A stretch of DNA of 20,776 nt, taken from positions 1 to 20,776 of the forward strand of contig JBBRQI010000028.1 in assembly GCA_038226665.1 (NCBI GenBank), given 5' to 3'. The DNA comes from SZAS-103 sp038226665. GTDB taxonomy: Bacteria; Pseudomonadota; Gammaproteobacteria; Xanthomonadales; Xanthomonadaceae. The notes below the pieces were generated by a model. That model was not told the DNA's origin and did no database searches. It saw only the letters and a program-made list of their open reading frames with translations. Below, one piece after another: positions 16,266-20,776 of the stretch. The position numbers and the translations under genes are program-made. The number at the start of each line of letters is the position of its first letter. Within the stretch, counting starts at the first letter, position 1.

Positions 16266-18149
16266 ATGTCAGGTCACAACCAGTTCGCGCTGCTGGGCAA
16301 GCGCCGCTTCGCGCCGTTCTTCGTGACCCAGTCGCTGGGGGCGTTCAACGACAATGTGTTTCGCAATGCGACGGTGGTGTTGATCACCTCGCAGGTCAGC
16401 ATGGAATTGCAGAAGCTGTACACCAGCCTTGCGCCTGCGCTGTTCATCCTGCCGTTCTTCTTTTTCTCGGCTACCGCAGGACAGCTCGCGGAGAAATACG
16501 AGAAGACGCGCATCATCCGCGCGGTCAAGGTCTTCGAGATCGGGGTGATGGCGATCGCCGCCTACGGCTTCTACGCGCACCACGCGGTCCTGCTGCTGGT
16601 GGTGCTGTTCCTGATGGGTCTGCATTCGACGGTGTTCGGGCCGATCAAGTATTCGATCCTGCCGCAGGCGCTGCATCCGCAGGAACTCGTGGGCGGTAAT
16701 GGCCTGGTCGAAACCGGAACCGCGCTTGCGATCCTGTTCGGCATGATCCTCGGTGGCGGGTTGATGCTCGATCCCGGCATGGGGCCGACATACGCCTCGA
16801 TTGCGGTGATTGCGATCGCGCTGGTCGGCTACGCGGCATCGCATGCGATCCCTGCCGCACCGGCTACGTCGCCGCAGTTGAAGATCGAATGGAATCCGTT
16901 CGTCGAAAGCTGGCGCATCGTCCGCCTCTGCATGAAGCAACGTGCGGTATTCAACTCCGTGCTTGGGATTTCCTGGTTCTGGTTCTTCGGCACTGCGCTC
17001 ACCACGCAGCTCGAGCCCTACGCCAAGGTGAATCTTGGTGGCACGAGCAACGATATCTACCTGCTGGTGCTGGGCGTGTTCTCGGTCGGCACGGGCATCG
17101 GCTCGCTGTTGTGCGAAAAGCTGTCGAGGCGTTCGGTGGAAATAGGCCTCGTGCCATTGGGTGCGTTCGGCATCAGTGCATTCACGATCGACCTGTACTT
17201 CGCTCGCTCGGGATTGGCGCCGGCCAGCGGCTTGCACATCATGGACTTCGTGCGGGCGCAGGGAAGCTGGCGAATCCTGCTCGATCTCAATCTGATCGGC
17301 GTGTTCGGCGGATTCTTCCTGGTTCCGCTGTTCGCGCTGGTGCAAAGCCGCACGCCGCGCAGCGAGCTGTCGCGCGTGATCGCTGGCAACAACATCCTCA
17401 ACGCGTTGTTCATCGTCGCCGCCGCGGCATCGAGCATCGCCGCCGACAAACTGCTGCACTGGAGCATCCCGCAGTTCTTCCTCGCGATCGCGTTGCTCAA
17501 CGCGGTGGTTGCGATCTACATCTTCAGCCTCGTGCCCGAATTTCTGATGCGCTTCCTGAGTTGGGCGCTGATGAAGGCGCTGTACCGGTTGCGCGTGCAA
17601 GGCGTGGAGAATATCCCCGATGAAGGCGCGGCGTTGCTGGTCTGTAATCACGTGAGTTATCTCGACGCATTGCTGATCGGCGGCTCGGTGCCGCGACCGG
17701 CGCGCTTCGTGATGTATTACCGGATCTTCGACACGCCTGGCGCGGGCTGGATTTTCCGCGCCGCGCGCGCGATCCCGATCGCGGGCGCGCGCGAGGATCC
17801 GGCGCTGATGGAAAAGGCGTTCGCCGATGTCGATGCCACGCTGGCCGCAGGCGAACTGGTCTGCATCTTTCCCGAAGGTGCGCTGACGAAGGACGGCGAG
17901 ATCGCGTCGTTCAAGGCCGGAGTCGAACGCATTCTTGCGAAGCGCGCCGTACCGGTCGTGCCGATGGCATTGCGCGGGATGTGGGTCAGCATGTGGAGTG
18001 CTCGCAGCAGTCGCATGCGCCAGTTGCGCATGCCGCGGCGGTTTCGCGCGCAGATCGAATTGATCGTTGGCGCGCCCGTTGCGGGCGTCGAGGCGACAGC
18101 CGAATCACTGGAAACGCTCGTGAAGGGCTTGCGCGGGGACAACCCGTAA
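16266..18149 (+). CDS. LplT-like MFS transporter fused to PlsC-type acyltransferase
   Basis: A 627-residue fusion. Residues 1-430 form a 12-helix major-facilitator domain opening FFVTQSLGAFNDNVFRNA with FGPIKYSILPQ and LVGGNGLVETGTALAILFG, the pattern of lysophospholipid transporter LplT. Residues 440-620 form a glycerophospholipid acyltransferase with NHVSYLDALLIGG (His462-x4-Asp467, catalytic), RAARAIPIAG and FPEGALTKDG (535-544). The combination suggests lysophospholipid uptake or flipping and reacylation at the inner membrane. In larger proteins of this kind a third, acyl-ACP synthetase (AMP-binding) domain follows; here the protein stops after PlsC and the next gene is unrelated. A GAGGAG Shine-Dalgarno sits before the ATG. 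Domain assignment is firm; substrate is inferred. Confidence 0.9.
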   Translation: MSGHNQFALLGKRRFAPFFVTQSLGAFNDNVFRNATVVLITSQVSMELQKLYTSLAPALFILPFFFFSATAGQLAEKYEKTRIIRAVKVFEIGVMAIAAYGFYAHHAVLLLVVLFLMGLHSTVFGPIKYSILPQALHPQELVGGNGLVETGTALAILFGMILGGGLMLDPGMGPTYASIAVIAIALVGYAASHAIPAAPATSPQLKIEWNPFVESWRIVRLCMKQRAVFNSVLGISWFWFFGTALTTQLEPYAKVNLGGTSNDIYLLVLGVFSVGTGIGSLLCEKLSRRSVEIGLVPLGAFGISAFTIDLYFARSGLAPASGLHIMDFVRAQGSWRILLDLNLIGVFGGFFLVPLFALVQSRTPRSELSRVIAGNNILNALFIVAAAASSIAADKLLHWSIPQFFLAIALLNAVVAIYIFSLVPEFLMRFLSWALMKALYRLRVQGVENIPDEGAALLVCNHVSYLDALLIGGSVPRPARFVMYYRIFDTPGAGWIFRAARAIPIAGAREDPALMEKAFADVDATLAAGELVCIFPEGALTKDGEIASFKAGVERILAKRAVPVVPMALRGMWVSMWSARSSRMRQLRMPRRFRAQIELIVGAPVAGVEATAESLETLVKGLRGDNP

Positions 18150-18197
18150 TCGCGTCGTGCGCTTCAGTTTGCGCAGCATGGCCGCTTGCGAGGACGA

Positions 18198-19100
18198 TCA
18201 GAGAAAATGCGCGATCACGAACAGCGCAATCACGGCCAGCCACAACAGCAGCATGCGCCATACGAGGCTCATCGCGTCGCGCAGTTCAAGCAGTGCGGGC
18301 GTCGCTGTCATTGCGTTGCCGTCGGGCACGTCGGTATCGTCGTCGGCGATCTCGATGTCCACGCTTGCGCGCGCGGCGGCGGCGAGGAATCCGATGTCGA
18401 GGCGCATGCCGCCGGCATGCCAGTCGCGCCATGCGCCGAACACCGCATCGAAATTGGCGGCGAGTGCGAGCGCGAACGTCATCAATTGCGCGACCGGCCA
18501 GTCGAGTACCGCAAGCAACCAGCGCGCATCAGCGCGTTGCGCATGCGGCGCATCGGCGTGCGCGGCATCGATGGCAAGCAAGGCGATGATGCGGTACAGG
18601 AACGCGCCGGCGGGCCCGAGCAGGAGGAACCACAGCAGCGGCCCGAACCAGCGCCGCAACGCACCGTTGAACACGGCCTCGACGAGGGCATGTCCGTTCA
18701 AGCAGGAGCTATCGGTTGCGGATGCCGTATCTATCTGCAGCAGGCTCGCGGCGGCATCGCGTTTGTGCGCGGCGTCGGGCGCATCGACGATCGATTCGAC
18801 ATCGAGATCGAGATCGCGCGGCCCCCAGCAATAAAACAACAGCAACACCGCAAACACGAACCACGGCACGCCCCATAGCGACTGCCGCAACGCGAGTTGC
18901 AGCAGGCCGATCAACAACACCGGCAAGCCAATCACCAGCAGCAAGCCAACGCGCCCATTCAATGCGCCATCGGCCTCGGACTGGCCGCCGATGTAGCGCC
19001 GCCATTCGACGAGCCAGTCGAAACGCCGCAATGCGGCGAGCGACTGCACCGCATGCCCTGCGACCAGGACGACGATGACGGCGATCAGGGTTGCGGACAT
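18198..19100 (-). CDS. ampE: AmpE-like inner-membrane protein (CobD/CbiB-related)
   Basis: A 300-residue membrane protein with hydrophobic segments at about 1-20, 50-95, 150-185, 200-220 and 280-300. The text FAVLLLFYCWGPRDLDLDVESIV near 82-105 and ALRRWFGPLLWFLLLGPAGAFLYRII near 146-172 is characteristic of AmpE, a predicted sensory or modulator protein linked in enterics to beta-lactamase induction through the ampD-ampE operon and related to CobD/CbiB. Here ampD is not adjacent; nudC lies upstream on the same strand after a repeat-bearing gap. The gene converges with the acyltransferase fusion, leaving 48 bases between the stops and no obvious terminator. Actual function is not established. 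Confidence 0.87.
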   Translation of the reverse strand: MSATLIAVIVVLVAGHAVQSLAALRRFDWLVEWRRYIGGQSEADGALNGRVGLLLVIGLPVLLIGLLQLALRQSLWGVPWFVFAVLLLFYCWGPRDLDLDVESIVDAPDAAHKRDAAASLLQIDTASATDSSCLNGHALVEAVFNGALRRWFGPLLWFLLLGPAGAFLYRIIALLAIDAAHADAPHAQRADARWLLAVLDWPVAQLMTFALALAANFDAVFGAWRDWHAGGMRLDIGFLAAAARASVDIEIADDDTDVPDGNAMTATPALLELRDAMSLVWRMLLLWLAVIALFVIAHFL

Positions 19101-19223
19101 GGGCGCTCGGAATCCGTCTGTACGTGCGTGCCGATTCTAACGCGCTGGACAGGGATGTCCGAAGGGCGCCGCACTCCTGGAACCGTCGCGAGCGGCCGCT
19201 ACTGGCATCCCGCCTTCCACGAC

Positions 19224-19263
19224 ACTCGTGCATCCTTGCACATCGCAGGATGCGCAGGAGCGA
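19224..19263 (+). repeat. Left copy of a two-module repeat flanking nudC
   Basis: Module A (19224-19246, about ACTCGTGCATCC then TTGCACATCGC) is followed after one base by module B (GGATGCGCAGGAGCGA, 19248-19263). Both modules recur in inverted orientation at 20123-20173 beyond nudC. GCATCCT/AGGATGC within this copy can pair as a hairpin. Module B resembles the GCAGGAGCGACT core of REP-like repeats common in Xanthomonadales and pseudomonads. Confidence 0.6.
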
Positions 19264-19278
19264 TTCCGGAAGCGGCGT

Positions 19279-20133
19279 TCAAGCCTCGCCGGCAAGCCAG
19301 CGATCGATCAACCAGCGTGAAATCGATTCCGGACGCGACAAGCCGAGCACGCCATTGGCGACATCGGCAAGCAGTTCGTCGCGCGTCCACCAGCGCGCGT
19401 CCTCGAGTTCGTCGTTGCAGCGCGGCTCGTCGGGTTCGGCCAGTGCGGAAAAGCCCAGCATCATCCCGGATGGAAAAGGCCACGGCTGCGAGGCGACGTA
19501 ATCCGCGCGCAGCACGCGCACACCGGCTTCCTCCATCACTTCGCGGACGACAGTGTCTTCCAGCCGTTCGCCGGGTTCGACGAAACCCGCGAGCAGCGAA
19601 TAGCGGCCCAGCGGCCAGCTGGCCTGCCGACCGAGCAGCAGGCGTTCGCCATCGCTGACCAGCATGATCACCGCCGCGTCGATGCGCGGGTAGTGGTCGC
19701 TCGCGCAGGCATCGCAGCGTGCGGCGTGGCCTGCATGGGTGAATCGCAATGCCGCGCCGCAGTGAACGCAGAATCGCGTGCGTTGATGCCAGATCAGCAA
19801 TGCGCGCGCATACGCGAACAGACCGGCTTCGAATACGGACAACCGCGTTGCCGCGCTGCGCAGGTCGAGCGAGTTCGTCAGCCTGTCAGTAGTGCGCGCG
19901 AACCATGCTCCATCGTCATCGATGCCGAGGAATAGCGCATCGTCCAGCGCATCCATCGAAAAGGAATCGCCACGCCGCAGGATGAGCGCATCGCGTTCGG
20001 CGTTCACTTCGGCATCGGTGTTGCGATCCAGGCACACAACGCGCGCACTTGGCCACGACGCGGAAAGGCGTTCGCGGTCGTTGCGCATGTGTTCGGCGCG
20101 ATCGAGCCGGCAACCGGTAAATGCGATGTGCAT
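19279..20133 (-). CDS. nudC: NAD+ diphosphatase / RNA-deNADding Nudix hydrolase
   Basis: Hydrolyses NAD(H) to NMN(H) and AMP and, in E. coli, removes NAD caps from RNA. The 284-residue protein has an N-terminal domain (MHIAFTGCRLDRAEHM), a zinc ribbon RFCVHCGAALRF...ARCDAC with four cysteines, and a perfect Nudix box GFVEPGERL...REVMEEAGV (G-x5-E-x7-REUXEEXGU), followed by SQPWPFP, the motif that marks NudC-type NADH pyrophosphatases. ATG 20133 gives the family-like N-terminus but has no Shine-Dalgarno; an in-frame ATG at 20208 overlapping the erpA stop (TGATG) would add 25 residues and imply coupling to erpA. The region around the start coincides with a repeat module. Confidence 0.94.
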   Translation of the reverse strand: MHIAFTGCRLDRAEHMRNDRERLSASWPSARVVCLDRNTDAEVNAERDALILRRGDSFSMDALDDALFLGIDDDGAWFARTTDRLTNSLDLRSAATRLSVFEAGLFAYARALLIWHQRTRFCVHCGAALRFTHAGHAARCDACASDHYPRIDAAVIMLVSDGERLLLGRQASWPLGRYSLLAGFVEPGERLEDTVVREVMEEAGVRVLRADYVASQPWPFPSGMMLGFSALAEPDEPRCNDELEDARWWTRDELLADVANGVLGLSRPESISRWLIDRWLAGEA

Positions 20134-20173
20134 GGATGCACAAGTGGCGCTCGGCAGTCGCTCCTGCGCATCC
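20123..20173 (-). repeat. Right copy of the two-module repeat flanking nudC
   Basis: On the minus strand module B (20173-20158, 16 of 16 bases identical to the left copy) comes first, then 12 bases, then module A (20145-20123, 21 of 23 identical). Module order is reversed compared with the left copy. Module A covers the nudC start codon. AGTGGCGCT and AGTCGCTCCT around CGGC also form an imperfect REP-like hairpin at about 20143-20166. Confidence 0.6.
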
Positions 20174-20207
20174 CGCGCCCGCGACATTCGCACGTCCCTG
20201 TGCATCA

Positions 20208-20591
20208 TCAAGCCGAGAACGAACTGCCGCAGCCGCAGGTCGTCTTCGCATTCGGATTGCGAACCGAGAATTGCGCGCCGTGCAGGCTTTCGCTGTAGTC
20301 GACTTCCGCGCCCATCAGGTATTGCAGGCTGAGCGGATCGACGAGCAGGGTCACGCCATCCTTCTGCACGGCGAGGTCGTCCTCGGCCTGTTCCTCGTCG
20401 AAGCTGAAACCGTACTGGAAACCCGAACAGCCGCCGCCGCTGATGTAAACGCGCAGCTTGAGCGTGTCGTTGCCTTCCTCGCGGATCAGCTCGGCGACCT
20501 TGCGCGCTGCCGCGCTGGTGAACGCCAGCGGCGCGTCGAGTTGCTGATAGCTTTTCCCCGCAGATTGCGACTGCGCAGCGGATGGATGCAT
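20208..20591 (-). CDS. erpA: Iron-sulfur cluster insertion protein ErpA
   Basis: A-type carrier delivering Fe-S clusters to apoproteins, including isoprenoid-synthesis enzymes; essential for respiratory growth in E. coli. The 127-residue frame has the HesB/IscA core: FTSAAARKVAELI, LKLRVYISGGGCSGFQYGF, LLVDPLSLQYLMGAEVDY, and NPNAKTTCGCGSSF, giving the three ligand cysteines (GGGCSG and TCGCG). ATG 20591 gives the usual length. The frame stays open upstream to ATG 20630 and ATG 20624, but those codons lie inside domain VI of a group II intron, so they are probably not the native start. No Shine-Dalgarno is seen in the 14 bases between the intron end and ATG 20591. Confidence 0.96.
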   Translation of the reverse strand: MHPSAAQSQSAGKSYQQLDAPLAFTSAAARKVAELIREEGNDTLKLRVYISGGGCSGFQYGFSFDEEQAEDDLAVQKDGVTLLVDPLSLQYLMGAEVDYSESLHGAQFSVRNPNAKTTCGCGSSFSA

Positions 20592-20605
20592 GGCAAGCGG
20601 GTTGG

Positions 20606-20643
20606 GTCGGGTGGGGGCGCCCATTTTCATGGACGCCCCCCCC
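20606..20643 (-). ncRNA. Group II intron domain VI with bulged branch-point adenosine; predicted 3' splice site near 20606
   Basis: Three bases (TTA) after domain V, the minus strand reads eight G (20643-20636), CGTCCAT, loop GAAA (20628-20625), ATGGGCG, five C, A, three C. The stem pairs throughout (one T-G wobble) except for A20612, which bulges between the C runs, exactly the layout of the branch-point adenosine. The intron would end GAC at 20608-20606, fitting the usual ...AY ending, 6 nt after the branch A. Exact splice position is a prediction. Confidence 0.85.
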
Positions 20644-20646
20644 TAA

Positions 20647-20680
20647 GAACCGTACGTGCGGGTTTCCCCGCATACGGCTC
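20647..20680 (-). ncRNA. Group II intron domain V (catalytic hairpin)
   Basis: The minus strand from 20680 begins GAGCCGTATGC, has a GAAA tetraloop between GCGGG and CCCGC, and ends GCACGTACGGTTC: 34 nt, the canonical domain V length, with the AGC catalytic triad and the two-base bulge on the 3' side. This is among the most conserved parts of bacterial group II introns and is decisive for the call. Confidence 0.94.
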
Positions 20681-20700
20681 AAGCCTGTCAAAAACTCCCG

Positions 20701-20776
20701 TCAGGGAGCCGGCTTCACAACCTTCAAACCAAGCTGATGGACACGAACGTGACATATCGGGTGCAAGAGGATGCGG
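20701..20776 (-). CDS. ltrA: Group II intron reverse transcriptase/maturase, C-terminal fragment
   Basis: The minus-strand frame from the window edge reads RILLHPICHVRVH and then QLGLKVVKPAP-stop (TGA at 20703-20701). The LLHP.CH..VH ending followed by a basic KP tail is typical of the HNH-type endonuclease domain closing LtrA-like proteins. Only 24 codons are visible, so intactness of the enzyme is unknown. It ends 20 bases before domain V, the expected place for a domain IV-encoded ORF. Confidence 0.85.
   Translation of the reverse strand, partial: RILLHPICHVRVHQLGLKVVKPAP

Larger units (their letters stand above)
20606..20776 (-). mobile_element. Group II intron, 3' portion (5' part lies outside window)
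   Basis: The segment holds, in intron order, the C-terminus of the maturase, a 20-base linker, domain V and domain VI. The intron is oriented like erpA and ends 14 bases before its ATG, so it is inserted in the erpA leader. The presence of a C-terminal endonuclease-like motif in the maturase argues against a class C intron, which lack it. Confidence 0.9.

Noticed and set aside
18150..18197. Possible bidirectional terminator between the acyltransferase fusion and ampE
   Set aside because: No hairpin followed by a T-run is visible on either strand.
20592..20691. Upstream extension of the erpA or nudC frames to ATG at 20630 or 20691
   Set aside because: These stretches lie in group II intron domains V and VI, so they are RNA structure rather than native protein-coding sequence.

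Overview
The window looks like a chromosomal segment of a high-GC gammaproteobacterium, most likely of the Xanthomonadales (Lysobacteraceae or Rhodanobacteraceae type). This rests on GC-rich codon use, the gene content and order (groESL, cutA, dsbD, a TlpA-like gene, aroQ, accBC, prmA, a DUF3426 zinc-ribbon gene, fis, purHD, ampE, nudC, erpA) and the protein sequences themselves. The genus cannot be fixed from the sequence alone.

Left end (1-632): the first 49 bases, read on the minus strand, encode the N-terminus of an IS1595-type transposase. Beside it is a very short lipoprotein gene whose family signature stops abruptly, probably cut by that element, and a second tiny lipoprotein gene overlapping it. 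A strong hairpin terminator follows groEL.

Region 633-2833 (minus strand): the groES-groEL chaperonin operon has a sigma-32-like promoter and a CIRCE element, so it appears to be under both positive (RpoH) and negative (HrcA) heat-shock control. Divergent from it on the plus strand, cutA, dsbD and a TlpA-like thioredoxin gene overlap one another and form a metal-tolerance/periplasmic-redox operon. This DsbD has two N-terminal alpha domains.

Region 6280-8634 (plus): aroQ, accB and accC, the widespread dehydroquinase/acetyl-CoA carboxylase cluster. Region 8631-10110 interrupts the housekeeping run with accessory genes: a GIY-YIG/DUF4357 protein of clearly lower GC, a palindromic REP-like repeat pair, and a hicB(DUF1902)-hicA toxin-antitoxin module.

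Region 10133-15894 (plus): pssA (phosphatidylserine synthase), prmA (L11 methyltransferase), a membrane-anchored zinc-ribbon protein, fis, purH and purD. A gap of about 370 bases after purD holds what looks like the decayed 3' end of a minus-strand gene. Next comes a fused LplT-like transporter/PlsC acyltransferase (16266-18149).

Right end (18198-20776, minus strand): ampE, nudC and erpA. Inverted, permuted copies of two short repeat modules flank nudC. Immediately upstream of erpA lies the 3' end of a group II intron: the maturase C-terminus, a canonical 34-nt domain V and a domain VI hairpin with a bulged adenosine. The intron therefore sits in the 5' leader of an essential-type iron-sulfur carrier gene. 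The window is thus bounded on both sides by partly visible mobile elements. I see no tRNA, rRNA or CRISPR array, and no multi-gene system that I can call new with confidence; the most unusual points are the intron-erpA junction, the dual N-domain DsbD and the accessory insert between accC and pssA.
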